Assembly: GCF_001610975.1 (NCBI RefSeq)
Contig: NZ_CP013342.1
Coordinates: 3,543,001-3,607,000, forward strand
DNA length: 64,000 nucleotides
Direction: 5' to 3'
Origin: Sphingopyxis terrae subsp. terrae NBRC 15098
GTDB lineage: Bacteria; Pseudomonadota; Alphaproteobacteria; Sphingomonadales; Sphingomonadaceae
Below are positions 41,412 to 50,806 of the stretch, in pieces (within the stretch, counting starts at the first letter, position 1; each line of letters starts with the position of its first letter). Below the pieces are notes generated by a model, which worked only from the letters and a program-made list of their open reading frames with translations, searched no databases and had not been told where the DNA came from. Both the position numbers and the translations under genes were made by a program.

Positions 41412-41431
41412 TATCGCGAACGATTCGCATT
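41412..41431 (-). promoter_or_regulatory. Candidate iron-responsive operator, copy 2
   Basis: Identical over 20 bases to 35194-35213 (palindrome GCGAA-N3-TTCGC). Read on the minus strand it sits between a TTGTAA and a GATAGT hexamer (15-base spacing), a position where binding would block transcription of the PepSY operon. Confidence 0.65.
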
Positions 41432-41519
41432 TACAATAGATAAGCGGGCGAAATTTGCGCGCATGCCCGCAGCCGCGGGCGACCGCCGCGAGCTGCTCGA
41501 GACAGATGGAAGGAAGAGG

Positions 41520-41609
41520 TGGCGGAGACGGAGGGATTCGAACCCTCGGTACGGTTCCCCGTACGACGCTTTAGCAAAGCGTTGGTTTCAGCCACTCACC
41601 CACGTCTCC
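41520..41609 (-). tRNA. tRNA-Ser (anticodon GCT), CCA encoded
   Basis: 90 bases including CCA. Acceptor GGAGACG/CGTCTCC with discriminator G, anticodon stem ACGCT/AGCGT with loop TTGCTAA (anticodon GCT), a long variable arm (CGTACGGGGAACCGTACG) as expected for class II tRNA-Ser, and the T-arm with GTTCGAATC. Confidence 0.97.
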
Positions 41610-41847
41610 GCATGGTCTGCCGCGCGAACGGCAGGTTGGCCTGAGCGGGCGCTATAGCCAGACCGATCCCGCCCCGCAACGCCTAACATTGGCCTTTTTG
41701 TCACTTATTCCCCTATTGGTCGGTGGAAATGATTCGGTCCGGCGCAAAATCGACTCAAGTCATCGCCCGTTCATTGCCGCGCCGACAGGATGAGTCATGG
41801 TTAACCCGGCTTGCGGCGCCCGAAGCCGCCGATTTTTGGGGGATTAT

Positions 41848-42618
41848 ATGCGGAATGCGCTCACCAATCTTGCCGTTGCGGCTCTCGCCTCGATCGGGCT
41901 GATGCTCGCCGGGCCGGCGGCGCACGCACAGATGACATCGGTCGATCCCAATACGGCGATCGATTCTGACCTCAACAATCCGGCGCCCCCGCCGCCTCCC
42001 CCCCCCGCCACGACGACCAGCGACCCGTCGCTCGACAGCGACCTTGCGACCGGTGCCGAACAATATTCGGTCACCTCACCCGACGCGAGCACGACCACCG
42101 CTGCGCCTGCAACGGGAACGACGGCCGCCGATGGCACCACATACAAGGAAGACGATCTGATCGGCGCCGCCGAAGGCGTCTTCGGCAAGGGCGCGCAGGG
42201 CCTCGCCGGCCTCATCGAAGATATTCTGAAGAAGCAGGGCGAGCCCAACGCTTATATCGTCGGCCGCGAAGCTGGCGGCGCGCTTGGTATCGGGCTGCGC
42301 TACGGATCGGGCACACTGTACCACAAGATCGAGGGTGAACGCCCCGTCTACTGGACCGGTCCCTCGATCGGCTTCGACGCGGGCGCCAATGCCGGCAACA
42401 CCTTCGTGCTGGTCTACAATCTGTTCGACAGCGAGGATCTCTACAAACGTTATCCGGCGGGCGAAGGCGCCGCCTATCTCATTGGCGGCTTCAATGCGAG
42501 CTATCTGCGGCGCGGCGACGTAGTCCTCATCCCGATCCGCGTCGGCGTCGGCGCGCGGCTCGGCGCCAATATCGGCTATATGAAATTCCGCAAAAAACAG
42601 AGCTGGGTGCCCTTCTGA
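41848..42618 (+). CDS. eipA: DUF1134 cell-envelope protein (EipA-like)
   Basis: 256 aa with a signal peptide (about 1-28, ending AHA), then a low-complexity Asp/Pro/Thr-rich stretch and the DUF1134 domain (about 110-256: EGVFGKGAQGLAGLIEDILK, PNAYIVGREAGGALGIGLRYG, WTGPSIGFDAGANAGNTFVLVYNL). Brucella EipA of this family supports envelope integrity in the periplasm. ATG 41848 is preceded by GGGGGA; an upstream ATG at 41797 would bury the signal peptide. A strong terminator follows. Confidence 0.88.
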   Translation: MRNALTNLAVAALASIGLMLAGPAAHAQMTSVDPNTAIDSDLNNPAPPPPPPPATTTSDPSLDSDLATGAEQYSVTSPDASTTTAAPATGTTAADGTTYKEDDLIGAAEGVFGKGAQGLAGLIEDILKKQGEPNAYIVGREAGGALGIGLRYGSGTLYHKIEGERPVYWTGPSIGFDAGANAGNTFVLVYNLFDSEDLYKRYPAGEGAAYLIGGFNASYLRRGDVVLIPIRVGVGARLGANIGYMKFRKKQSWVPF

Positions 42619-42645
42619 AGCACCCGCCACCCCCAAAGGGCGATG

Positions 42646-42674
42646 GGCCCGCGTCTCCGGACGCGGGCCTTTTT
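42646..42674 (+). terminator. Rho-independent terminator after eipA
   Basis: Perfect 10-bp stem GGCCCGCGTC/GACGCGGGCC with loop TCCG, followed by T5 and CTTT. Located 27 bases after the eipA stop. Confidence 0.92.
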
Positions 42675-42726
42675 CTTTGGAGGGAAGCCGCGTTGCGGCG
42701 CGGTGGGATATGACTGGAATCGGCCC

Positions 42727-43141
42727 TTAAGCAGACTCTAGCTCAATCTTTTGATCCGCCTCTCGGGGCACGATCCATCCGAATATCACTGGCACCAAGC
42801 TGATGATTGATCCGCCGATGTTGAAAGCTACATGATCCGAAAGATGCCATGTTGGTCCGATGCCAAACTGGAGGATCATCAAAAGCAACCACGCAGTGGA
42901 TAGCTTCGCATCGCGAAGGCGATGATAAGTCATTATCGTCAGGGCAATCCCGGCAACGACTGCAACGAGAAAGATAAACCACGCGGGAATGCCGGCCGAT
43001 ATTTGCCGACGCTAAAGCAACGCCAGTAATTGCTACAAGCGCTGCCGAACCAATCCGGTAGCGCGACCTCTCCCCGTAGCGTCTCACATTCATCGGCATC
43101 ATCAACAGCCTAAGATATGATCCGTCCACTGACCACTTCAA
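42727..43141 (-). pseudogene. Frameshifted small membrane protein (DUF805-like)
   Basis: Read in one frame, 43141 to about 42990 gives an N-terminus (MNVRRYGERSRYRIGSAAL, likely start 43093) with a first membrane segment. From about 42995 the convincing membrane sequence continues in another frame (GIPAWFIFLVAVVAGIAL, then MTYHRLRDAKLSTAWLLL) to a TAA at 42727-42729. One inserted base, or two lost, near 42990-43000 would join them into a protein of about 120 residues. The R-x-R-D-x-K-x-S-x-W-L pattern is reminiscent of DUF805. It may be a true pseudogene or a sequence error. Base composition here is lower in GC than the surroundings. Confidence 0.55.
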
Positions 43142-43153
43142 ATCCGCCGCACC

Positions 43154-43708
43154 TCAATCGCCGTCGAAGGCGATCAGCGTTTCGCATGCGAGGCCCGCGG
43201 CCTCGAGCCGCTGCGAGCCGCCAAGGTCGGGAAGGTCGATGACGAACAGCGCCGCGGCGACGTCGGCGCCGACGCTGCGCATCAATTCGGCGGTCGCGAG
43301 AATGGTCCCGCCGGTGGCGAGCAGATCATCGACCAGCACGACGCGGTGGCCCTCGGTGACGGCGCCTTCGTGCAGCTCGAGCCGGTCGGTGCCATATTCC
43401 AGTTCATAGTCGACGCCGATGGTCACGCCGGGCAGCTTGCCGGCTTTGCGCACCGGCACCAGCCCGATACCGAGCGCGGTCGCCATCGCCGCGCCGAACA
43501 GAAAACCGCGCGCCTCTATCGCCACGATCAGGTCGGGGCGATAGCGGGCCGCGCGGTCTGCCAGGCGGCGGACGCTTTCGGAAAAGCCCGCCGCGTCGCC
43601 GATCAATGTCGTGATGTCGCGAAACTGGATCCCGGGTTTCGGGAAATCGGGGATCGTGCGCACCAGCCCCGAAAGGTCGAGGTCGGGACGCGGCGGAACG
43701 GCGATCAT
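43154..43708 (-). CDS. apt: Adenine phosphoribosyltransferase
   Basis: Salvages adenine to AMP using PRPP. 184 aa with TIPDFPKPGIQFRDITTL at the N-terminus, EARGFLFG, and the PRPP-binding motif VVLVDDLLATGGT. ATG 43708 is 37 bases after petC on the same strand. Longer readings overlap petC and carry no family sequence. Confidence 0.96.
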   Translation of the reverse strand: MIAVPPRPDLDLSGLVRTIPDFPKPGIQFRDITTLIGDAAGFSESVRRLADRAARYRPDLIVAIEARGFLFGAAMATALGIGLVPVRKAGKLPGVTIGVDYELEYGTDRLELHEGAVTEGHRVVLVDDLLATGGTILATAELMRSVGADVAAALFVIDLPDLGGSQRLEAAGLACETLIAFDGD

Positions 43709-43745
43709 CCTCGACCGCCCTTCGCTATGCCCGCGTCCCCAATCC

Positions 43746-44558
43746 TCAATGTTCCTTGCCGGCCCAGATGTTCCGGTACGACAGATAGGCAAGGATGGTG
43801 AAGATCAGAAGGTAGAGGAACACGGCCCAGCCGGTCCACACGCGCTTCACCAGCTTGGGTTCTGCCGTCCACACAAGGAAGGCGGTCACGTCCTTTGCCA
43901 TGCTCTTGAGGTCGTTCGGCGAACCGTCCGCGAAGGTCACCTGACCATCGGCCAGCGGCGGTGCCATCGCGAGGTTGAGGTTCGCGAAATAGGGGTTGTA
44001 GTGCAGGCCGGTCGCCGGCTGCAGTTCCTTCGGCAGGTTCGCCGGCGGGTTCTGGAAGCCGGTGATCAGCGAATAGACGTAATTCTTGCCGTCTTCGCGC
44101 GCCTTGGTGATCAGCGAAAGATCGGGCGGCAGCGCATTGTTGTTCGCCGCGCGCGCCGCGGTTTCGTTCGCATAGGGCGCCGGGAAGTGATCCGACGGCA
44201 GGCCGGTGCGGGTCGCCGGCTCGCCCGTGTCGGGGTTGATCGACGGGATATTATCATAGCTTTTGGCAAAGCTCTTCACCTGACCCTCGGTATAGCCGAG
44301 TTCGGCGATGTCGCGGAACGCGACGAGATTCAGGCTGTGACAGGCCGAGCATACTTCCTTGTACACCTGCATCCCGCGCTGCAGCTGGGCCTTGTCCCAA
44401 TGCGGGAACATGCCGTCGCTGGCGAGCGCGAGGTGGCGCGGGTGCTTGTGGAATTCATGCACCGCGTTGGGCTCGTTCGAGAGCGGCGTGGTGAAGATCG
44501 CGCACAGCAGCGCCAGGATGAAACCCAGGCCGACGAGAAATCCGAGCGGACGAACCAT
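43746..44558 (-). CDS. petC: Cytochrome c1 of the bc1 complex
   Basis: 270 aa subunit that passes electrons from the Rieske centre to soluble cytochrome c. An N-terminal signal/anchor, heme c motif CSACH (Cys70, Cys73, His74), likely axial Met in NLAMAPPL, and a C-terminal membrane helix (about 240-258). Third gene of the petABC operon. ATG 44558 is selected because it puts the signal segment first. Confidence 0.97.
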   Translation of the reverse strand: MVRPLGFLVGLGFILALLCAIFTTPLSNEPNAVHEFHKHPRHLALASDGMFPHWDKAQLQRGMQVYKEVCSACHSLNLVAFRDIAELGYTEGQVKSFAKSYDNIPSINPDTGEPATRTGLPSDHFPAPYANETAARAANNNALPPDLSLITKAREDGKNYVYSLITGFQNPPANLPKELQPATGLHYNPYFANLNLAMAPPLADGQVTFADGSPNDLKSMAKDVTAFLVWTAEPKLVKRVWTGWAVFLYLLIFTILAYLSYRNIWAGKEH

Positions 44559-44589
44559 GGCTGTATCAGCTCCTATAAAAGTCCGGCGC

Positions 44590-45873
44590 TCAGGCCGTTG
44601 CCGGGGCCGACGACGCGTCGGCATTCTTGGCGAGGACCGCCTCGGTGATCGAATTCGGCATCGGAAGCGGCCGTTCGATCCGCGAGATGATCGGCAGGAT
44701 GATCAGGAAGTGCGCAAAATAATAGGCCGCGCACAGCTGGCTGAGGATCACATAGGGCTGCTCCGCCGGGCTCTTGCCGCAATAGCCCAGGATGAACACG
44801 TCGACGACGAGGATCCAGAAGAAGATGCGGTTGAGCGGACGATAGTTCGACGACTTCACCGGCGAGCTGTCGAGCCACGGCAGGAAGAAGAGCAGCGCGA
44901 TCGCCGCGAACATCGCGATGACGCCCCACAGCTTCGCATCGATCCACAGGAAGTTGAAGGTGAAGGCGCGCAGAATCGCGTAGAACGGCCAGAAATACCA
45001 TTCGGGAACGATGTGCGCCGGCGTCGAAAGCGGATTCGCCGGGATATAATTGTCCGGGTGACCGAGCAGGTTCGGGCTGAAGAAGGTCAGCGCCACGAAG
45101 ATCATCAGGAACACGCCGAGGCCGAAACCGTCCTTCGCGGTGTAATAGGGATGGAAGGGGACGGTGTCCTGTTCGTCCTTCACCTCGATACCGGTCGGGT
45201 TCGACGAGCCCGGGATATGCAGCGCCCAGATGTGCAGGATGATGACGCCCGCGATCACGAAGGGCAGCAGATAGTGGAGCGAGAAGAAGCGGTTGAGCGC
45301 GGCGTTGTCCGGCGCAAAACCGCCGAGCAGCCAGACGCGGATCGGTTCGCCCACGGCGGGTATCGCCGAGAAGAAGCCGGTGATCACCTGCGCGCCCCAG
45401 AAGCTCATCTGGCCCCAGGGAAGGACATAGCCCATGAAGGCGGTCGCCATCATCAGGAGGAAGATCACGACGCCGAGCAGCCACACCATTTCGCGCGGCG
45501 CCTTATACGAACCGTAATAAAGGCCGCGGAAGATGTGCAGATAGACGACGATGAAGAACATGCTCGCGCCGTTCATATGCGCGTAGCGCAGGAACCAGCC
45601 GGCGTTCACGTCGCGCATGATATGCTCGACCGAGTTGAACGCGACGCCCGCATTGGCGGCATAATGCATCGCCAGCACGATGCCGGTGATGATCTGGATC
45701 GCGAGCGCGGCCCCGGCGAGGACGCCGAAGTTCCAGAAATAGTTGAGGTTGCGCGGCACCGGATAGCCGGCCCCGATCGCATTATAAACGAGACGCGGCA
45801 GCGGCAGCTTCGCGTCGAGCCACTTCATCAGCGGCTGCTGGGGTTCATAGTTCTTGGCCCAGGGAAAGCTCAT
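44590..45873 (-). CDS. petB: Cytochrome b of the bc1 complex
   Basis: 427 aa polytopic subunit carrying hemes bL and bH and the quinone sites. Landmarks: the N-terminal [18 protein letters not shown], heme-ligand His pairs in helices B and D ([10 protein letters not shown] and [20 protein letters not shown]), [14 protein letters not shown], and the Qo-site PEWYF. It lies 13 bases after petA. Confidence 0.98.
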   Translation of the reverse strand: MSFPWAKNYEPQQPLMKWLDAKLPLPRLVYNAIGAGYPVPRNLNYFWNFGVLAGAALAIQIITGIVLAMHYAANAGVAFNSVEHIMRDVNAGWFLRYAHMNGASMFFIVVYLHIFRGLYYGSYKAPREMVWLLGVVIFLLMMATAFMGYVLPWGQMSFWGAQVITGFFSAIPAVGEPIRVWLLGGFAPDNAALNRFFSLHYLLPFVIAGVIILHIWALHIPGSSNPTGIEVKDEQDTVPFHPYYTAKDGFGLGVFLMIFVALTFFSPNLLGHPDNYIPANPLSTPAHIVPEWYFWPFYAILRAFTFNFLWIDAKLWGVIAMFAAIALLFFLPWLDSSPVKSSNYRPLNRIFFWILVVDVFILGYCGKSPAEQPYVILSQLCAAYYFAHFLIILPIISRIERPLPMPNSITEAVLAKNADASSAPATA

Positions 45874-45886
45874 CTTATCTCGCTCC

Positions 45887-46444
45887 TCAGCCGATCGTCA
45901 CGACGGTGTCGCTGTTGAATTCATAAGGCGGCACGAACAGATTCTTCGGCGCCGGGCCTTTGCGGATACGCGCCGCGGTGTCGTAGTGCGAACCGTGGCA
46001 CGGGCAGAAATAGCCACCATAATCGCCGCGCGGCTCGCCCTCGGCGGCGCCGAGCGGCACGCAGCCCAAGTGGGTGCAGACGCCTAGCGTGATCAGCCAG
46101 TTTTCCTTGCCGGGCTTGGTGCGCTCGTCGAGCGTCTGCGGATCGCGCAGATCGCTCAGTGGCACCTTCTTCGCCTCGGCGATTTCGACGGGCGTCAGGT
46201 TGCGGACGAACACCGGCTGCTTGCGCCAGCTCGTCTTGATCGCCTGACCCGACTGGATCGCGGAAATGTCGATTTCGGTCGACGACAGCGCCAGCACGTC
46301 CGCCGACGGATTCATCTGGTTCACCAGCGGCAAAACGACGGTGGCCGCACCAACACCCGCGAAGCTGACCGCCGCGATATTGATGAAGTCCCGGCGCCGC
46401 ACGCCATCCTCGATGCCGGCGTTAAGATTGGATTCACTGGCCAT
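45887..46444 (-). CDS. petA: Rieske iron-sulfur protein of the bc1 complex
   Basis: 185 aa ubiquinol-cytochrome c reductase subunit. Twin-arginine-type RRRDF followed by a single membrane helix (about 20-42), then the Rieske domain with cluster ligands Cys123/His125 (CTHLGC) and Cys147/His150 (CPCHGSHY) and disulfide cysteines 128 and 149. First gene of petABC. ATG 46444 chosen; further upstream codons give no conserved sequence. Confidence 0.98.
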   Translation of the reverse strand: MASESNLNAGIEDGVRRRDFINIAAVSFAGVGAATVVLPLVNQMNPSADVLALSSTEIDISAIQSGQAIKTSWRKQPVFVRNLTPVEIAEAKKVPLSDLRDPQTLDERTKPGKENWLITLGVCTHLGCVPLGAAEGEPRGDYGGYFCPCHGSHYDTAARIRKGPAPKNLFVPPYEFNSDTVVTIG

Positions 46445-46658
46445 TCGATTGCCCTTGCGCTGGGTGAACTGACAATGGTTCTCGGAAAACTGGCCACCCC
46501 GTTTTACGCGCGCAAAGCGTCGCAAATCCCGGCGGCCCCTCCGGGAATTGCGGGCCTGATAGCCGCACACAACAGCCTTGCCAACAGGCAATTTCCGCTT
46601 TGTGACCGCTATGTTGCCCCCTCTCGATTCCGCAGGCGCGCGAAGCTAAGGCGGAGCG

Positions 46659-47117
46659 ATGCAAATCGCCCTGTTTCAGCCCGACATCGCCGGTAACGTC
46701 GGCACCATCCTGCGAACCGCGGCCTGTCTCGGCGCGCGCGCGCACATCATCGAACCGTGCGGCTTTCCTTTTTCCGACCAGGCACTGCGCCGCGCCGGAA
46801 TGGATTATGCCGTGCGCGCCAATGTGCAGCGGCACGCCGATTGGGCGGGCTTCGGCGACTGGAACCGGGCCGAAGGCGGGCGGCTGGTGCTGATGACCAC
46901 CGCGGGCGCGACCGCCCTGCCCGATTTCGTGTTTCAAGAGGGCGACGTGCTGCTGCTCGGCGCGGAGTCGTCGGGCGTCCCCGCGCATGTCCATGCCGCC
47001 GCGGCGGCGCGGGTCGCGATTCCGATGCGGCCGGGCTTTCGGTCCTTGAATGTCGCGGTCGCGGCTGGCATCGCGCTGGCCGAGGCACTCCGGCAGACGA
47101 AAGGCTTTGCGTCATGA
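46659..47117 (+). CDS. trmL: tRNA (cytidine/uridine-34 2'-O)-methyltransferase TrmL
   Basis: 152 aa SPOUT methyltransferase for the wobble base of tRNA-Leu. Family motifs: ALFQPDIAGNVGTILRTAAC at the N-terminus, LLGAESSGVP and the knot MRPGFRSLNVAVAAGIALAEALRQ. Full length. Divergent from petA; its stop overlaps hemF (ATGA). Confidence 0.95.
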   Translation: MQIALFQPDIAGNVGTILRTAACLGARAHIIEPCGFPFSDQALRRAGMDYAVRANVQRHADWAGFGDWNRAEGGRLVLMTTAGATALPDFVFQEGDVLLLGAESSGVPAHVHAAAAARVAIPMRPGFRSLNVAVAAGIALAEALRQTKGFAS

Positions 47118-47974
47118 TTTCGCTCGATCCCCAGCAACAGGCGGCGCGCGACTGGTTCGAGTCGCTGCGCGACCGGATCTGCGCCGCGTTCGAGGCGATC
47201 GAGGCCGAGGCGGGCAGCGACGCGCGCTTTACCTATACGCCGTGGGACCGCGAGGCCGAGGGTATTGCGGCGGGCGAAGGCGGCGGCGGCGTGCGCGGGG
47301 TGATGACCGGCCAGGTTTTCGAGAAAGTCGGGGTCAATGTTTCGACCGTCGCGGGCGAGTTCGCGCCCGATTTCGCCCAGTCGATCAACGGCGCCGAAAG
47401 CGACCCGCGCTTCTTCGCCACCGGCATCAGCCTCGTCGCGCATATGGCCAATCCGCATGTTCCGGCGGTGCATATGAACACCCGCTTTCTCGCGACGACT
47501 AGGCGCTGGTTCGGCGGCGGTGCCGACCTCAACCCGCCCATCCCCTATGCCGAGGACACCGACGCCTTTCATGCGCGGCTGCGCGCCGCCTGCGCGCCCT
47601 TCGGTCCCGATGCCTATGCCCGCTATTCGAAATGGGCGGAGGATTATTTCTATATCCCGCATCGCGGCGTCCATCGCGGCGTCGGAGGGATCTTCTACGA
47701 TCATCTCGAATGCGCCGACGATGCAGGCTTCGACCGCAATTTCGAGTTCACCCGCGCCGTGGGCGAGGCCTTCCTCGACATCTTCCCTCATATCGTGCGG
47801 CGCCGGATGGACCAGCCCTTTACCGAAGCCGAGCGCGAGGAGCAACTGGTGTGGCGCGGTCGCTACGCCGAATTCAACCTCGTCTACGACCGCGGCACGC
47901 TGTTCGGGCTCAAGACCGGCGGCAATATCGACGCGATCCTGATGAGTCTGCCGCCGCTCGCCAAATGGAGCTGA
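47114..47974 (+). CDS. hemF: Oxygen-dependent coproporphyrinogen III oxidase
   Basis: Converts coproporphyrinogen III to protoporphyrinogen IX with O2. 286 aa with GGGVRGVMTGQVFEKVGVN, WFGGGADLNP, HRGVHRGVGGIFYDHLE and YAEFNLVYDRGTLFGLKTGG. The O2-dependent form points to aerobic growth and fits the adjacent bc1 genes. The ATG overlaps the trmL stop. Confidence 0.98.
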   Translation: MISLDPQQQAARDWFESLRDRICAAFEAIEAEAGSDARFTYTPWDREAEGIAAGEGGGGVRGVMTGQVFEKVGVNVSTVAGEFAPDFAQSINGAESDPRFFATGISLVAHMANPHVPAVHMNTRFLATTRRWFGGGADLNPPIPYAEDTDAFHARLRAACAPFGPDAYARYSKWAEDYFYIPHRGVHRGVGGIFYDHLECADDAGFDRNFEFTRAVGEAFLDIFPHIVRRRMDQPFTEAEREEQLVWRGRYAEFNLVYDRGTLFGLKTGGNIDAILMSLPPLAKWS

Positions 47975-47976
47975 CG

Positions 47977-48010
47977 AAAAAGGGGCGCCGCGTCGGCTGC
48001 GGGCGCCCCT
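47977..48010 (-). terminator. Terminator for the minus-strand membrane-protein gene
   Basis: An 8-bp GC stem (AGGGGCGC/GCGCCCCT) with a 14-base loop; on the minus strand it is followed by T5 (A-run 47977-47981). It lies just past the hemF stop and probably serves the convergent gene ending at 48035. Confidence 0.7.
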
Positions 48011-48034
48011 GAATCTTGCGATATTGACCGTCGA

Positions 48035-48901
48035 TCAGGCGAATACGCTGCCCGCATCGACGGGCCCGAGCGCGCGGTAGATGCCCGCCGGAATCCCGAC
48101 CTGCAGATAGGCGACGGGAATGCTCATCACGATGCTGCCGACGATCAGGCCGACCATCGATCCCGCGCCCGGCATCCCGCCGCTCGCAAAAACCGAAAAG
48201 CCGACCACCGCGCCAAGGATCATCGCGATCACCAGGAAGGCGATGCCCAGCAGGATGAAATAGGCAAAGATCTTCCACTGCGCCGCGCCGGTGATCCGCC
48301 ACGATTCGGACAGGCCGGTCAGGACGTTGAAGGTCCGCTTGTCGGCCATGATCGGCCCGGTGCAGCACAGCCGCGCCGCGAGCCAGACGATGAACAGCAG
48401 GAACAGCGGCACGAGGATCAACATCGCGAAGCCCATCCCTGCCAGCGCCGATTCGCTCGGCTGGCGGCCGCGAAGCAGCGCCGGCGCAAAGGCGCCGCCG
48501 AAGAGCAGAAAACCGATGATGCCGATCACGAAGAGGATCGCCGCCGTGAAAAGCAGCACGGGCAGCGCGGCGACCAGCCCATAGCCGAGGGCCCCCCCGA
48601 CATTTTCCTGACCATCGCTAAAGCCCAACCGCCACGAAGCAAAATAGCTGCCCGTCTGGAGGATGTAATTGACCAGGCCCAGCAGCATCGCAAAACCGCT
48701 GAACGCGGCGAAAGCCCCTGCCCCGCTCGTCATCCGCGCCGGATCGAAGGCGGCCATGCCGCCGCCGAGCGCGAGTTGCAGGATCAGCGGCACCGCGATG
48801 CCGACGCCGATCAGCGCGATGGCATGCTCGGCGGCACGGCCGCTGAAAAAGCTGGTCGCATAGGACCAGGCCTGACTGATGCTGATATTATTCACATCCA
48901 T
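48035..48901 (-). CDS. Polytopic membrane protein (paralogue of the next upstream gene)
   Basis: 288 aa with about six membrane segments and no catalytic motif. It resembles the family of glycerophosphodiester-phosphodiesterase-like membrane domains (YciC-like), by the pattern GPIMADKRTFNVLTGLSESW before the last helices. It shares this arrangement and a similar C-terminus (AGSVFA versus AGDIFA) with the gene at 48921-49664, so the two look like a tandem duplication. Function is unknown. Confidence 0.8.
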   Translation of the reverse strand: MDVNNISISQAWSYATSFFSGRAAEHAIALIGVGIAVPLILQLALGGGMAAFDPARMTSGAGAFAAFSGFAMLLGLVNYILQTGSYFASWRLGFSDGQENVGGALGYGLVAALPVLLFTAAILFVIGIIGFLLFGGAFAPALLRGRQPSESALAGMGFAMLILVPLFLLFIVWLAARLCCTGPIMADKRTFNVLTGLSESWRITGAAQWKIFAYFILLGIAFLVIAMILGAVVGFSVFASGGMPGAGSMVGLIVGSIVMSIPVAYLQVGIPAGIYRALGPVDAGSVFA

Positions 48902-48920
48902 TCTCCCCTGTTGGACATGG

Positions 48921-49664
48921 TCAGGCGAAAATATCTCCCGCCTGGGTTGTCGCCAGCTGCCGATAGGCGGCCGCCGAAATCGCGATCGAGATCATCGTCG
49001 CGACGAGCCCGAAGCCCGCTTCGACCAACCCGCCGAGCATCTTGCCGACGCTGCCCGCGCCGCCGATCATGCCGACGAGCCCGCCCACCAGCGAGGCGGC
49101 GATGATGACGACCAGCGTGACGAGAAACAGGAAGAGGAAAATGCGCCAGCCATTGCCGCGCGTCATCTGCCAGCTCGTCGCGATCACCTCGACCGGATTG
49201 CGGATCGCGCGGTCGGCGACCAGCGGCGCGACGAAAGCGAGCCGCCCGATCAGATAAAGCCCCGGAATGACGAGCAGCAGAAAGCCGACGCCCAGCATCA
49301 GGCCGGTCAATATCTGCACCGCCACGATGGTGAGCAGCATCGAGGCGGCAAAGCCCAGCGCCTCGCCGACGCTGGTGCTCGACCGCGACAGCCACAGCCG
49401 CATGATCGCCACTGTCCCGAACATGGTGAACAGCGCAACGCCGATCTGATACGGCAGCATCTGAAGGATATTCTGCCGCATTGCTGCGGTCAGCTGGTCG
49501 ATCGTCGCTTCGGCGGGCGGCTCGATCGGCGCCGGGCCGAACCAGGCCACCGCAAGCGCCGGCAGGAACAGGAAAACCGCCGCGATGGTGCCGGTGAGCG
49601 GGCGGTGCGCCTTCAGAAGCTGAATGGCATCGTCCCACGCCGCGCCCATATCGAATTTTGCCAT
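48921..49664 (-). CDS. Polytopic membrane protein (paralogue of the downstream gene)
   Basis: 247 aa with about six hydrophobic segments. The central [22 protein letters not shown] and following helices parallel the neighbouring gene. No enzyme motif. The two genes are separated by 19 bases and are probably co-transcribed. Function is unknown. Confidence 0.8.
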   Translation of the reverse strand: MAKFDMGAAWDDAIQLLKAHRPLTGTIAAVFLFLPALAVAWFGPAPIEPPAEATIDQLTAAMRQNILQMLPYQIGVALFTMFGTVAIMRLWLSRSSTSVGEALGFAASMLLTIVAVQILTGLMLGVGFLLLVIPGLYLIGRLAFVAPLVADRAIRNPVEVIATSWQMTRGNGWRIFLFLFLVTLVVIIAASLVGGLVGMIGGAGSVGKMLGGLVEAGFGLVATMISIAISAAAYRQLATTQAGDIFA

Positions 49665-49792
49665 TGATACCCCGTCATTTATCGCTTCGGATTGGCGCTG
49701 AACCTGACTGGCTTCGCGGCCAAAGTCCAGCCCCGTTCGGTGCGGTTGCCGCCCCCTTGCGCTTCGCGCCCGCGCGGGGCAGAAGCCGCGCG

Positions 49793-50446
49793 ATGTCCGC
49801 GCTCCCGCCTCCCGAATGGACCGTTTCGCCCGGCCTTGTCGATTATCCCGCCGCGCTTGTCGATATGGAGGCGCGCGCCGCCGCGATCCATGCAGGCACG
49901 GCGGGCGAGCGCATCTGGCTGCTCGAACATCCGCCGCTCTATACCGCCGGGACCAGCGCCGACCCCGCTGAGCTGCTCGACCCGCGCTTTCCGGTCTATG
50001 ACGCGGGCCGCGGCGGGCGCTACACTTATCATGGCCCCGGCCAGCGCGTCGGCTATGTTCAGCTCGACCTCGCGCAGCGCGGGCGCGACGTGCGCGCCTA
50101 TGTCCATGCGCTCGAAGGCTGGGTGATCGACGCGCTCGCGCGGCTCGGCGTCGAAGCGCGCCGCGCCGAGGGGCGGATCGGCATCTGGACCGATGACCGC
50201 GACGGCCGCGAGGCCAAGATCGGCGCGATCGGCGTCCGCGTCCGGCGCTGGGTGACGCTCCACGGCTTTTCGCTCAACGTCGCGCCCGACATGACGCATT
50301 TCGGCGGCATCGTACCATGCGGCATCGCCGAATTTCCGGTGACGAGCCTGGCGGAGCTTGGTCGCCCCGCTGATTTCGCCGCAGTCGACGCCGCGCTCGC
50401 CGACGCCCTTCCGGCCTTTCTCGACAAGCTCGCGGCCAGCGATTAG
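49793..50446 (+). CDS. lipB: Octanoyl-ACP:protein octanoyltransferase
   Basis: First step of lipoic-acid attachment. 217 aa with [21 protein letters not shown], the active-site Lys region [22 protein letters not shown] and catalytic Cys in IVPCGI. ATG 49793; longer readings would start within the intergenic region without family sequence. Confidence 0.96.
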   Translation: MSALPPPEWTVSPGLVDYPAALVDMEARAAAIHAGTAGERIWLLEHPPLYTAGTSADPAELLDPRFPVYDAGRGGRYTYHGPGQRVGYVQLDLAQRGRDVRAYVHALEGWVIDALARLGVEARRAEGRIGIWTDDRDGREAKIGAIGVRVRRWVTLHGFSLNVAPDMTHFGGIVPCGIAEFPVTSLAELGRPADFAAVDAALADALPAFLDKLAASD

Positions 50447-50455
50447 GACCGGCAC

Positions 50456-50785
50456 ATGACGCGGATCATCCTCACCTCGCTCCTCACCCTGTCGCTCGCC
50501 GCCTGCGGAGGCAGCGAAGGCAGCAAGACCACGACCAAGCTCGACGCGGTCGAGGTCGAACCCGGCGCGATCAGCGACTCGATGATCGTCCTCGACAATG
50601 CGGCGAGCGACGGCACCGCGGTCGACACAAGCGTACCGAGCGACAATATGAAAAAGCCCGACAGCAAGGCCGACGACGAAAGCGCCGACAGCAGCAGCAG
50701 CGATGCAGCGCCCGCGGATCAGAGCGACAATCCCGACGCCGTTCCCGCTCCGGCGGCAAAGAAGGCCCAGGTCGACAGCCAGTAG
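50456..50785 (+). CDS. Small acidic lipoprotein
   Basis: 109 aa with signal peptide and lipobox LAAC (Cys17), followed by a low-complexity Asp/Ser/Ala-rich, highly acidic mature part. No family recognised. It starts 10 bases after lipB. Probably an envelope lipoprotein of unknown role. Confidence 0.7.
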   Translation: MTRIILTSLLTLSLAACGGSEGSKTTTKLDAVEVEPGAISDSMIVLDNAASDGTAVDTSVPSDNMKKPDSKADDESADSSSSDAAPADQSDNPDAVPAPAAKKAQVDSQ

Positions 50786-50806
50786 GGCGGTCGCGAGCCT
50801 CTTCGC

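Noticed and set aside
44359-45918. 519-codon plus-strand frame opposite petB/petC
   Set aside because: Arg/Glu/His-rich shadow of cytochrome b and c1.
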